The notes under the pieces: generated by a model
Databases searched by the model: none
What the model saw: the letters and a program-made list of their open reading frames with translations, nothing else
Told to the model about the DNA's origin: nothing
Translations under genes and position numbers: made by a program
Assembly: GCF_048569485.1 (NCBI RefSeq)
Contig: NC_134353.1
Span: 708,324,930-708,388,929 of the forward strand
From: Anomaloglossus baeobatrachus
Taxonomy: Eukaryota; Chordata; Amphibia; Anura; Aromobatidae
DNA length: 64,000 nucleotides
Direction of reading: 5' to 3'
Part shown: positions 10,060-20,504 of the stretch, one piece after another
Layout of the letters: each line of letters begins with the position of its first letter
Numbering within the stretch: the first letter of the stretch is position 1

Positions 10060-10740
10060 TGGAGCTCACGAGAGCGGCGGTGTTCTACTGCCGCTCCTGT
10101 CAGCTTCATGTAGCAGAGCTGGATGCGGGACCTCGTGTGGATTATGCCGGACCTGGAGAGGTATTTGGGGATTTTAATAAAGTGGTGAAAGAGGGTGGGT
10201 TTTTTTGTCTTTTATTCCAAATAAAGGATTTTTTCGGGTGTATGTGTTTATTTACTTTCACTTACAGGTTAATCATGGAAGGTATCTCTGGGAGACGCCT
10301 GCCATGGTTAACCTAGGACTTAATGGCAGCTATGGGCTGCTGCCATTAACTCCTTATTACCTCGATTGTCACCGCACCAGGGCAATTCGGGATGAGCCGG
10401 GTTGAGTCCCGGGACTGTCACATCTAATGGGTGCGGCAATTCCAGGCGGCTGCTGGCTGATATTTTTAGGCTGGGGGGCTCCCGATAACGTGGGGCTCCC
10501 CATCCTGAGAATACCAGCCTTCAGCTGTGTGGCTTTACCATGGCTGGTAACAAAATTGGGGGGACCGCACGCCGTTTTTTTTTTTTAATTATTTTTTGTA
10601 CTGCACGATATAGACCCACCCATTGGCGGCTGTGATTGGTTGCAGTGAGACAGCTGTAACTCAGCGTGGGGGCGGGTTTGACTGCAACCAATCATAGGCG
10701 CCGGTGGACGGGGGAAGCAGTGAATACGAGTTTGAATAAT
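10060..10740. repeat. Internal module shared between unrelated non-autonomous elements
   Basis: This stretch matches, in reverse orientation, about 51835-52290 inside a Harbinger-type element. Shared landmarks are TTAATGGCAGC, the AATAAAGG/TTTATT block, CCGGCATAATCCAC and CTGAGAATAC. Its right part (CAGCTGTGTGGCTTTACCATGGCTGG to the GATTGGTTGCAGT block) also matches the palindromic element at 19266-20318. No gene is seen. Confidence 0.7.
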
Positions 10741-10774
10741 GGGCGGTCAGCTTTTTCAAAAGAGGAAAAGCCGC

Positions 10775-11228
10775 CAGAGCAGTGTGTGTGTCTGTATGTA
10801 TGCAGCAGAGCAGTGTGTGTCTGTATGTATGCAGCAGAGCAGTGTGTGTATGTATGCAGCAGAGCAGTGTGTGTCTGTATGTATGCAGCAGAGGAGTGTG
10901 TCTGTATGTATGCAGCAGAGGAGTGTGTCTGTATGTATGCAGCAGAGCAGTGTCTGTATGTATGCAGCAGAGCAGTGTGTGTGTGTCTGTATGTATGCAG
11001 CAGAGCTGTGTCTATGTATATATGTATGCAGCAGAGCTGTGTCTATGTATGTATGTATGCAGCAGAGCAGTATGTGTGTCTGTATGTATACAGCAGCAGT
11101 GTGTGTGTCTGTCCGTATGTATGCAGCAGAGCAGTGTGTGTGTCTCTGTATGTATGTATGTATGTATGCAGAGCAGTGTGTGTGTCTGTATGCAGCAGAG
11201 CTGTGTGTGTCTGTCTGTAGGCATGTAT
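10775..11228. repeat. Minisatellite, about 27-29 bp unit
   Basis: Roughly 15 copies of GTGTGTCTGTATGTATGCAG plus CAGAGCA, with added GTAT steps in some copies. It sits just inside the right end of the hAT element. Overlapping Cys/Val/Tyr-rich frames come from the repeat and are not genes. Confidence 0.92.
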
Positions 11229-11561
11229 GATGTGTATCTATGTATGTCAGTGTATATGACTGTATAGATTTGTCTGTTTATATGTATTTTGTGAGTTTGT
11301 CTTTAAATATGTATATGTATGTATCTGTGTATGTGTGTGTGTCTGCGTGTTTATGGGGCCCACTGGGACTCTTCCGCTCAGGGCCCACAAAAACCTGGAG
11401 CCAGCCCTGGGCATGTCAGTCGAGTTTTGCAAGCAGAAAACGTTGGTATGAAGATGCCAGAGGTGTTTTTCCTGAAGAATCTTATTTGGTGCATTCTCGG
11501 TCAATTATATGCCGGAAGTCAGACGTTACTACACCAGGTCTCAATGCAAGTCTGAGAGTTA

Positions 11562-12137
11562 GGCTACTTTCACACATCAGTTTTTTGCCATCAGGTTCAA
11601 TCCGGAAAAAAACGGGTAAAACGGATCCAGTACCGCATCCGTTTTTTCCCCATAGACTTGCATTGTTACCGGATTGTACCGGATGGCTTTGCGGTGCATC
11701 CGTTTTTTTCCGGATGCGGCAAAATAAATAAATGCGGCGGCCGGAGGCAACGTAGCTTGCAACGTTTTTTTGTCCGGCAAAAAAAACGCATCGCGCCGGA
11801 TCCGGCGCGATACGGCGTGTTTTACAATAGAAGCCTATGGACGCCGGATCCGGCGTAATGCGGTAAAAAACGGATGCGGCCGCCGGATCCGTTTTTGTTA
11901 ACTGCGCATGCACCAATGTAATTAACAAAACGGATCCAGCCAAAAACCGGACGAAAAGGATGCAAAAACGGATGCAAACCGTATCCACCGGATCCGTTTT
12001 TTAACGGATCCGGCATAACGGATCCGTTAAAAAAACGGATCCGGTGGATACGGTTTTCACTTTTTTTTCAGGATCCGTTGGATCAGGAAAAAAAAGGACT
12101 GTGCCTGAATACAGAAAACTGATGTGTGAAAGTAGCC
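11562..12137. mobile_element. Harbinger-type MITE (GGCTACTTTCACACATC family)
   Basis: The termini are GGCTACTTTCACACATCAG and its inverse, flanked by TTA at 11559-11561 and 12138-12140. The interior is full of short CGGATCCG and GCCGGATCC palindromes and A/T runs. This is the first of four copies of this terminal family in the window; the others are at 12621, 49483 and 55571. Confidence 0.85.
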
Positions 12138-12620
12138 TTAGAACGAGGCTCTCCTAGAGATGTATTGAGTTGTGACCTTTGGCACAGTTCATGAAACACT
12201 GGAGCAGCCGGCAGGTCACAGAATCTCAGGGGACCAACCAAACCACCACTGGAAAAGGATGAAGACGGCGACAGGTGAGGATAAATTCAGGGGACATACA
12301 TTTGAAGCACAACTCCAGTGCTGAAATTTAAAAAAAAAACAAACAAACAAACCTGGAGTGGTGCTTTAAGTATGCTCAAGTGCTGCAGAAATTTCTACTG
12401 ATAAAATACAATCTATACATGTCATCCAGTTGTTACTGCAGAATGTGTGTGGATTTCTGCAAGCTCCATTCACAAGAAAGACTTCGTGCACTTTTACTGG
12501 AGATGATGGCGCAGTTGTTGTTTTTGGCGCCAAAATATGGCGGGCAAGATGGCGGCAAGGCAATTTTACAGTCACTTTTTACATTTTGACAGTTCTGTAA
12601 GGCGCACCTCACCCGGGTTA

Positions 12621-13126
12621 GGGTACTTTCACACATCCGGATTTTTGCTCTGCGGCACAATACGGCGTTCTGCAGAAAAACCGCAACCGGCTTTTGTAAC
12701 GCCTATTGCGGTTTTTTTTGCATTGACTTACATTAGTGCCGCATTGTGCCGTAGGGGCTTGCGTTCGGTCCGGTTTTTGCCGCATGCGGCAGATTTAGCC
12801 GATGCGGCGGCCGGATCGAACGTACCCTGCAACGTTTTTTGCTCCGGCAAAAAACACCGCATCGCGCCGCATCCGGCCGCTGCGGCGCATTTTTCAATGC
12901 ATCCCTATGGAGGCCGGATGCGGCGCGATGCGGAAAAAACCGCATCCGGTCGCCGCATGCGGTATTTTCCACTGCGCATGCTCAGTAGCATGCCGCAACC
13001 GGAAAAAACCGGACCGGCCGCATGTAAAAACTGATGCAAAGGATGCGGTGTTTTCACCGCATCCGTTGCATAGTTTTCACAGCCGGATTGAGCCGCAGGG
13101 CTCAAACCGGATGTGTGAAAGTAGCC
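12621..13126. mobile_element. Harbinger-type MITE inside the left arm of the inverted repeat
   Basis: The tips are GGGTACTTTCACACATCCGG and, inverted, GGCTACTTTCACACATCCGG. TTA lies on both sides (12618-12620 and 13127-13129). The matching place in the other arm (TAA at 15087-15089, the complement) is uninterrupted, which proves both the borders and the 3-bp duplication. Confidence 0.93.
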
Positions 13127-13823
13127 TTAGCGGGCCCAGTTCTTATCCTGTTCGTGACGCCAAGAAATTCAAAGGTGTGCCGCATCAGCAGCAGCCGAAC
13201 TGCTCGGATCCAGGGTTGCTGTGGCTCGAAGGTCTCCGGACCCGGGGGCTTGCGGCCACTTCAAATATAAGGTGATTTTTACAGTGGATGAATGTTCGTG
13301 ACGCCACCTGCGGGTTGCAGTAAAGGAGTACCGGGGATGATGGTGTCGGGCAGCCAGGTGTCAGTCCCTCCGCAGGTAGGGAAGGCCCCGGATAGTAGGG
13401 ATTTGGTAAACGGGTAGCTTGCTTGGCCTTGGGAAGCAGGGTGCAGGGGTCAGATTACTCACTGCGGTAGTCGTGGTGTTGGATCAGATGGATTAAGCAG
13501 ACTCTCACACAGATGGTAAACCAAAGTCTCCAGGCACCGCAGTCTCTACGGGGGAGCCCGTCCAGGTCCTGCTCCCACCAGTGTCACTTGGTAAGTCCGG
13601 AGCCCTGCCCGCATGCACAAATTGTTTTACTGTTGTGGCCACTTGGCTTGAAGCTTTCGGGGCCCTGCTACCCGTATGTATGGCAGCTGTGCTTTTGGTG
13701 GCTGGCACTTGAGATTTCAGTGGGTTGTGTATTTTGGAGAACCTTGGAGCCAGGCCCAGTAATAGTCCATTTACTGGATTAGTAGATGTATAGCCTGGCT
13801 ATAATAAAGATTAATTCATAATG

Positions 13824-15050
13824 TGTATGTACGCCCCCCGAAAACTTGTATTATGGCTCCCAGTAACTTGTCTCCCCCCCACCCCCTCTCCAGTAACTTG
13901 TTTGTTCCAGGGAACTGCATCCTGTCACCCAGGGTGCAGGGCCTACCTCCCATGGTTCCAGGTTCCCATAAACAGGGTCACTGACATCCGCACTACAAAT
14001 CCCAACCACACCTCACACCAGGGCTGGACAGACACACCAGTGGGTTGGTCAAGTTGGAGCACGGCCACCCACCTAGGGGTCAGGCAGACTGGTGGGAGGG
14101 AGGAAGTCAGTTTAGAGTGAGTTGAGAGTTAGCCCTCAGAGAGAGAGAGGAGCGTGGGAGTTGGAGCTCCCAGGGAGGCGACAGGTTGGGTCGCAAACGG
14201 TGGTCCAGGACCACAGGAGTCGGGAACCGGTATTAGGAACACTGGACAGGAGTGTAACAGACGCAGTCTAGGACTGTTGACACCTGAAAGCCCAGCCACC
14301 TTACTGGTACCGAGGATGGCGGGGTACAGGACCCTAGATCGGGGAGTAGCTTCAAGCAACCTGATAATTAACCTGTAGAGGGTAGTCTCTTTATGAACTT
14401 TCCCCAAGAGCTCAGAGATTGGAGGCATCAGCACAACACTGGGGATAGGGTTCTCCAAAATACACAACCCACTGAAATCCAAAGTGCCAGCCACCAAGAG
14501 CACAGCTGCCATACATACAGGTAGCGGGGCCCCGAAAGCTTCAAGCCAAGGGGCCACAACAGTAAAACAATTTGTGCATGGAGGCAGGGCTCCAGACTTA
14601 CCAAGTGACACTGGTGTGATCGGGACCTGGACGGGCTCCCCCCGTAGAGACTGCGGTGCCTGGAGACTTTGGTTTAACATCTGTGTGAGTGTCTGCTTAT
14701 TCCATCTGATCCAACACCACGACTACCGCATTGAGTAATTTGACCCCTGCACACTGCTTCCCAAGGCCAAGCAAGCTACCAGTTTACCAAATCCCTATTA
14801 CCAGGGGCTTTCCCTACCTGCGGAGGGACTGACACCTGGCTGCCCCACACCATCATCCCCGGTACTCCCATCGGTAGCGGCGGTACTCCTTTACTGTAAC
14901 CCGTAGGTGGCGTCACGAACATTCATCCCCTGTAAATATCCCCTTATATTTGAAGTGGCTGCAAGCCCCCGGGTCCGGAGACCCTCGAGCCACAGCAACC
15001 CCGGACCCGAGCAGTTCGACTGCTGCTGGGGTGTGGCACACCTTCGAATT
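13824..15050 (+). mobile_element. LTR of an old LTR-type retroelement (fossil)
   Basis: Starts TGTATGTACGCCCCCC and shares blocks with the other LTR copies: ACTGCATCCTG...GGTGCAGGGCCTACC near 13914-13945 (compare 45440-45470) and CACCATCATCCCCGGT to CCCGGACCCGAGCAG near 14845-15015 (compare 43495-43650). After it comes TGGCGTCATGAACAGG, which sits where a primer-binding site would be. No coding part remains. The family (ERV or Gypsy) is not settled. Confidence 0.55.
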
Positions 15051-15199
15051 TCTTGGCGTCATGAACAGGATAAGAACTGGGCCCGCTAACCTGGGTGACG
15101 TGCGCCTTACAGAACTGTCAAAATCTAAAAAGTGACTGTAAAATTGCCTTGTCGCCATCTTGCCCGCCATATTTTGGTGCCAAAAACAACTGTGCAAAG

Positions 15200-15589
15200 G
15201 ATGTATGAATCAAGCCGCATACAAGGTTATCTTGAAAAAACAGTTGCTTCCTTCTGCTCAGGCAATGTTCCCCAACTCTGAGGACTGTTTGTTTTTTCCA
15301 GCAGGACAATGCACCATGCCACACAGCTAGGTCAATCAATGTGTGGGTGAACGACCAGCACATCAAAACCATGTCATGGCCAGCCCAATCTCCTGACCTG
15401 AACCCCATTGAAAACCTCTGGAATGTAATCAAAAGGAAGATGGAAATTCACAAACCACCAAACAAATTTAAATTTTTGCACTAGGAGTGGCATTGGGTCA
15501 CCCAAAAGCAGTGTGAAAGACTGCTAGAAACCATGCCAAGACACATTAAAGCTGTGATTAAAAATCATGGTTATTCCACAAAATATTGA
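15200..15589 (+). pseudogene. Tc1 transposase remnant
   Basis: The frame reads FQQDNAPCHTAR (second catalytic Asp region), then SWPAQSPDLNPIENLWNVIK with the catalytic Glu, and ends with RLLETMPRHIKAVIK and NHGYSTKY before a stop at 15587-15589. The spacing agrees with a DD34E Tc1 enzyme. The N-terminal DNA-binding region and the first catalytic Asp are gone, and a stop interrupts the frame after KFKFLH. It is a different family from the intact Tc1 at 40159, with different ends and protein. Confidence 0.8.
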
Positions 15590-15888
15590 TTTCTGAACTC
15601 TTCCTGAGTTAAAACATTATTAGTATTGTTGTTTCTAAATGATTATGAACTTGTTTTCTTTGCATTATTGGAGGTCTGAAAGCAATGCATTTTTTTGTTA
15701 TTTTGACCATTTCTCATTTTCAGAAAAGAAATACAAAATTTATTGCTTGGAAATTCGGAGATGTTGTCAGTAGTTTATAGAATAAAAGAACAATTAACAT
15801 TTTACTCAAAAATATACCTATAAAGAGAAAAAGCAGAAAAACTGACAATTTTGCAGTGGTCTCTTAATTTTTACCAGAGCATGCATGT
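15200..15888 (+). mobile_element. Tc1 transposon, 3' part only
   Basis: The right end CTCTTAATTTTTACCAGAG, read inverted, is the CTCTGG...AATTAAGAGACC type of Tc1 terminus. A transposase C-terminal half lies upstream. The left part is missing where the segment meets the inverted repeat at 15196. Confidence 0.7.
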
Positions 15889-16097
15889 CTTTTGAACTTC
15901 CTGTCAAGCACAGTGTACCTAATGAAGCCAGGAAGTATCCACCCAGCTTCAAAAGCAATCTCCTCATCTTTGGTCCGCGAAAATGGACCTTGATGTACAA
16001 CCTGACTGTCAGACTCCTATCACAAACATGACAGGCCTATAGGCATTTCTGGAGCTGTCAAGTTCAAGTCTGAAGACTGCGACTATTTTGTGCATTG

Positions 16098-16300
16098 GAA
16101 AAATAGAAGAAAAATGTTGCTCCAGGGATGAATCCTAAAACTTCACATTTATTGCAAAATTTAAAAGTTGAAAATAGACAACCTTGGGACCAAGCTAGAA
16201 TATGTAATTGTCTTATTTTCAACTTTTTAATTCTTCCAATAAATGTGAAGTTTTAGGATTCATGGCTGGAGCAACATTTTTCTTCTATTTCCCAGTGGTT
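16098..16300. mobile_element. Short palindromic MITE, about 200 bp
   Basis: Inverted arms of about 55 bp: ATAGAAGAAAAATGTTGCTCC and AATCCTAAAACTTCACATTTAT on the left are mirrored on the right near 16230-16292. The loop is about 80 bp. No target duplication was identified with certainty. Confidence 0.65.
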
Positions 16301-16594
16301 TATTCAGCTCCTCACCAAAACTGCACTGTGTGAAGATTTATTTATTTCCCCAGGAATTGCTAGACTGCGTGAGCATATTTTGTGCGTTGTCTGTATTTGG
16401 ACTGTGATGCATGGTAGTTTAAATGAGACCTTATGCTGGACTGGCCCACCATCAGCAGCTTTTTTGGATGAAAAAAACACATGGACTGTATATCGCCAAT
16501 AACGGATTTCCCAATAATGGGAACAGCTAATTGGATTGCCTCACTGGTATCTGTACCAACCCAGAAGCCTTGCTCTCAGCCCCTATTTTTCTGT

Positions 16595-18050
16595 CACACA
16601 TGACAGCACCCCACGAGAGGGATCCGCCCTCAAGGACAGGAAACCTACAAGATAAAAATGGGCGGTTCCTCTCCCCGCATCAGTTGGTTTCCTGTCCTTA
16701 ACGGGGGACACTTAGGACGGGGGTTCTCCCCATAGAGGTGTTTTACTTGCCTGGTCAGCGCGCTCCAGGTGGCTGTGTGGATCCCAGCTAAGGAGGCTGC
16801 GTGGCTGGAAGCACTGCGGCATGACCAGTGGGTCCTCTGCTGTGCAGTGGCGTCTCCATGCTGGTGGTCTCCGGAAAGTCAGCGTGGGCCCGGGGCTGCG
16901 CATGCCCAGGATGTCACTTCTGGTGCGTCCTGGTGCAAAGTGCGCCAGGCGACGCACGCGTTTTTGGGGGCCACTATTTTGGTGGTGGCACCCGCCATGT
17001 GTCCCGGGACTGTGCATGCGCAGGACGGGTCATCGGACGAGTCCTGATGCTAAGCGTGCCAGGGGCGCACTGCCTGCAGGGTGACCGCTTGGCGCATGCG
17101 GCCTGTGGATGGTAAGCCCCGGCAGGCTTTACTGAGGCCAGCCTGAGGGGCAGTATTGGCGGCCATATTCCATTTAGACTGCGCATGTGGGGGGGGGGGT
17201 TCAGGAGGCCCCTCTGTCCATGGAGTGCGCCGGAGGTGGGCGTCACCGTAATAAGGAGGTGTGGCCTGGAGGTATTCAGAGGGGGGCTGTTGAGTTCTCC
17301 TGCCTTTTGAAAGGCAGTGAAACCCTGAGGGGATACTCCAGCCGGACCCCTCCACAGCGATGGATTCCACTGAACCTGACCTGCCGGATCACTCGTTAGT
17401 CCCAGAGAAGCATAAAAGCAGCTCAGGGACGCAATTAGCCTAACTTATGTAGCTAGCGGTAGGGAGGTTGCTGTGGAGCTTAAGGCTCATTCCACAAGGG
17501 TCATGGCAGCATCCTGGGTGGAACAATCAGATATTTCTATCGAGAACATATGTAAGGCCGCCACCTGGTCTTCGGCCTCTACCTTCTATCGGCACTATCT
17601 GCTGGATCTCTTGGGCCCCGATTTCACCTTTGTGAGCCAGGTACTACAGGTGGTGCTCCCACCCGAATTATTATTTCTCTGTAATTCTCTCATGGGGTGC
17701 TGTCATGGGTGACCGAAAAACGCTCAAATTACTTACCGGTAATGTGTTTTTTTTCCAGAACCCATGACAGCACCCGGATATACCCTCCCATTTTTGAGGG
17801 TTCGTCACCTTTTTCGTTTCTCCTCTGTTACACTTGGTGTTATCCTCCTTAGTGGTTATGGTGCTCAATCTTGCATTAACAATAACTTGTTTCCCAGAGG
17901 TCCTTTCATGCTCTGTAATGCAACTGATGCGGGGAGAGGAACCGCCCATTTTTATCCTGTAGGTTTCCTGTCCTTGAGGGCAGAACCCTTTCGTGGGGTG
18001 CTGTCAGGGATTCTGATAAAACTCATTACCAGTAAGTAATTTGAGTGTTT
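16595..18050 (+). mobile_element. DIRS-like element, internally deleted (fossil)
   Basis: Inverted terminal repeats of about 85 bp bound the element. TGACAGCACCCCACGAGAGG on the left is mirrored by CTTTCGTGGGGTGCTGTCA on the right, together with the GGACAGGAAACCTACA and GGGCGGTTCCTCTCCCCGCA blocks. A complementary segment occurs internally near 17700-17770, as in DIRS internal complementary regions. Between them is only a C-terminal piece of a tyrosine recombinase. The element is broken and mostly lost. Confidence 0.7.
17470..17670 (+). pseudogene. C-terminal piece of a DIRS-type tyrosine recombinase
   Basis: The translation contains KAHSTRVMAASWVEQ (the HxxR motif), ENICKAATWSSASTFYRHY and the nucleophilic Tyr, a pattern typical of DIRS1-like recombinases of fish and frogs. 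Only the last catalytic segment is present. The RT, RNase H and methyltransferase parts expected in a full DIRS element are absent here. The fragment is a fossil. Confidence 0.7.
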
Positions 18051-18170
18051 TTTAACTTTTTAAAACAATAGATATTTACCACAACAAGCATCTTGATTCA
18101 ATGGTAATGAACTGGGGGAAGATTCACCAGTGAAGAGGGGCTTAAAAGGAACTTGTCATGAGGACTTTAA

Positions 18171-19003
18171 AGGCCCCGTCACACTAAGCAACATCGCTAG
18201 CAACATCGCTGGTAACGAACAACTTTTGTGACGTTGCTAGCGATGTTGCTGTGTGTGACATCCAGCAACAACCTGGCCCCTGCTGTGAGGTCGTTGGTTG
18301 TTGCTGAATGTCCTGGGCCATTTTTTAGTTGTTGCTGTCCTGCTGTGAAGCACAGATCGCTGTGTGTGACAGCGAGACAGCAACAACTAATGTGCAGTGA
18401 GCAGGGAGCCAGCTTCTGCTGAGGCTGGTAACTAATGTAAACATCGGGTAACCAAGAAGCCCTGTCCTTGGTTACCCGATATTTACCTTTGATACCAGCC
18501 TCCTCCGCTCTCACTGTCAGTGCCGGCTCCTGCTCTGTGCACATGTAGCTGCAGCACACATCAGGTAATTAACCCGATGTGTGCTGTAACTAGGAGAGCA
18601 AGGAGCCAGCACTAAGCAGTGTGCGCTGCTCCCTGCTCTGTGCACATTTAGCTGCAGCACACATCAGGCAATTAACCCGATGTGTGCTGTAACTAGGAGA
18701 GCAAGGAGCCAGCGCTAAGCATTGTGCGCTGCTCCCTGCTCTGTGCACATTTAGCTGCAGCACACATCGGGTTAATTAACCTGATGTGTGCTGTAACTAG
18801 GAGACTGGGGGCTGGTCACTGGTTGCTGGTGAGCTCACCAGCAACTCGTGTAGCTACGCTCCAGCGATCCCTGCCAGGTCAGGTTGCTGGTGGGATCGCT
18901 GGAGCGTCGCAGTGTGACAGCTCACCAGCAACCTCCTAGCAACTTACCAGCGATCCCTATCGTTGTTGGGATCGCTGGTAAGTTGCTTAGTGTGACTGGA
19001 CCT
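18171..19003. mobile_element. Harbinger-type MITE with AGGCC tips
   Basis: The ends are AGGCCCCGTCACACTAAGCA and, inverted, AGGTCCAGTCACACTAAGCA. TAA flanks at 18168-18170 and 19004-19006. The inside is a long imperfect hairpin of ATCGCTGG and CAGCAAC words. Confidence 0.82.
18520..18810. repeat. Tandem sub-repeat inside the MITE, about 120-bp unit
   Basis: About 2.5 copies of a unit holding GCTCTGTGCACATTTAGCTG, GCAGCACACATCAGG, TTAACCCGATGTGTGCTG and TAACTAGGAGAGCAAGGAGC. Each unit is itself partly self-complementary. Confidence 0.75.
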
Positions 19004-19265
19004 TAAATCTCAGTCTAATCACCAATACAATATGTACAGGCACTGTAATTCTGATTACATCATTCACTTGATTGTAGAAAGCCATTTTGTCATTTCTGAG
19101 AAATTTAGGGTTGAAATTTCGTAAATGAGCTGCAAATGCCTTAGGTGAGCTGCAAGTGCAATATCCTACTCTATCTCCCTTCCAATTCCCCATCCTCCAT
19201 CTGCCTACTCTGTCTGACTAATACTTCAGTGGAGTAAGGTCTCTCTCTATCAGTTAGATACACCC

Positions 19266-20318
19266 TGTGTGACAGAGTCAGACTGCAACCAATCACAGAC
19301 CTGGTCTGTGGGTCTATCGTACAGTAAAAATAAATACAAAATTACTTACCAGTAATACATTTTTTTCTGAACCCATGAGAGCACCACGAGAGAGAGGGGA
19401 TTTGCCCTTCAAGGACAGGACACCTACAGGATAAAAAGGGTACATCTCCCCGCATCCGTTGGTTAAAAATCATGAAAGGCCCTCCTGTAAAAGGAACATT
19501 GTTATGACATAAAACCATAAGTCCAGGTGAAGAGGAATGAAAACCTCTGTGCTATCATGGGTTCAGAAAAAATGCATTACCGGTAATTAATTTTGTATTT
19601 TTCCAGCACCCATAGCAGCACCACAAGAGAGTTACAGAGATAGGGATAAAAAGCATAGGGGAAACTACAGCCTGCAGAACCCTTCTCCCAAGGTGAGGTC
19701 AGTGAAGGATAAGTCCAACCTGTAGTACTTGTTGAAAGTGGAAGGCAACGTCTAACATTCAAGCAATGCCACCCTTCTTTCTCCTGATCTTTCTCCTGAT
19801 CTTTCTGACTATCATAAAAAGGATGGAAGAACAATATCATGAGACTTAGTCGATAAAACCACGATCTTAACTGCAGATCATGGAGGCCCTTTTAACCTGT
19901 AGGTTTCCTGTACTTGAAGGACAGATCCCCTCTCTCTCTCTCTCGTGGTGCTGTCATGAAAAAAATTGGTGTAGGGTACTCCCATATTATGATACCCAAC
20001 ACAGATAAAGCCTATGGCTACAGGCTGCAGCCCCCAGCTGTGCGCTTATCTTGGCTGGGCATCAAATTAAGAGGGACCCCATGCTGTTTTTTTATTATTT
20101 AAATACATAATTAAAAAAAAGTGTGCGGTTCCCCCTAATTTGATACCTAGCCAAGATAAGCACATAGCTGGGTGCTGCAGCCTGCAGCCGTATGCTTTAT
20201 CTGTGCTGGGTATCATAATATGGGGAGACCCTACGACAATTTTTTTATTTATTGTTACTGTACGATAGATCCGCTGACCAGGTTTGTGATTGGTTGCAGT
20301 CAGACCCTGTCACACAGG
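19266..20318. mobile_element. Palindromic non-autonomous element, split by a DIRS-like insertion
   Basis: Inverted arms centre on the AT-rich stretch near 20095. CCTGTGTGACAG...CTATCGTACAGTAAAAATAAA at 19269-19335 pairs with 20255-20318, and GGGTACTCCCATATTATGATACC at 19973-19997 pairs with about 20207-20232. The arms carry the CAATCACAGACC and TTGGCTGGGCATC blocks found in the module at 10500-10700. The left arm is interrupted by 19342-19968. Confidence 0.72.
19342..19968. mobile_element. DIRS-like terminal-repeat element, deleted (fossil)
   Basis: Left end AGCACCACGAGAGAGAGGGG with CAAGGACAGGACACCTACAG is mirrored on the right by CTGTAGGTTTCCTGTACTTG and CTCTCTCGTGGTGCTGTCAT. It is clearly related to the ends of the element at 16595. 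An internal piece near 19555-19640 repeats the CCCATAGCAGCACCAC and ATTACCGGTAAT words, like an internal complementary region. No protein-coding part remains. Confidence 0.68.
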
Positions 20319-20504
20319 TTGGGGCGCGTCTGACTGCAACCAACCACAGATGCCGGTGGGCAGGGAAAACTGTGAATATGCAATGAAGGTAATGAGTGAT
20401 CCGGGAAGTGAATGAGCTGCCACGGGAGCGTATAGCCGCACGGATGATTCGGTAAGTATAGTGCGCCTGCTCCAATCTCCCTATTTTTTCCATCACCATC
20501 CATC

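Larger units (their letters stand above)
9148..11409. mobile_element. Non-autonomous hAT transposon carrying minisatellites
   Basis: The element is flanked by a perfect 8-bp duplication GGCATGTC (9140-9147 and 11410-11417), the hallmark of hAT insertion. Its tips are CAAGGCCGGC on the left and CAGGGCTGGC on the right (other strand), fitting the CAGGG-type hAT terminus. No transposase is present. Inside are a GC-rich left segment, a 20-bp minisatellite, a module shared with other frog elements and a 28-bp type minisatellite. At 2262 bp it is long for a MITE, mostly because of the arrays. Confidence 0.85.
12510..15196. repeat. Large inverted repeat built from LTR-type sequence
   Basis: The left arm (12510-13744, including a 506-bp MITE) and the right arm (14449-15196) are inverted copies. 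GTTGTTTTTGGCGCCAAAAT near 12515 pairs with the stretch ending at 15195, and TGTATTTTGGAGAACC near 13730 pairs with 14448. Without the MITE each arm is about 0.73-0.75 kb. The spacer of about 0.7 kb continues as LTR-like sequence in + orientation. It looks like two LTR-plus-leader copies lying head to head, an old fossil arrangement. Confidence 0.75.

Noticed and set aside
9409-10113. 234-codon frame of HTSRHQRTPPDI-like repeats
   Set aside because: The product is only the translation of the 20-bp minisatellite inside the hAT element.
10666-11267. Cys/Val/Tyr-rich frames of 160-184 codons in all three phases
   Set aside because: Tandem repeat translation; the same peptide words appear in all phases.
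13505-14738. Frames of 60-180 codons in the inverted repeat (for example 14680-14129 on the - strand)
   Set aside because: The same peptides appear inverted in both arms and have no domain; they come from LTR-type sequence.
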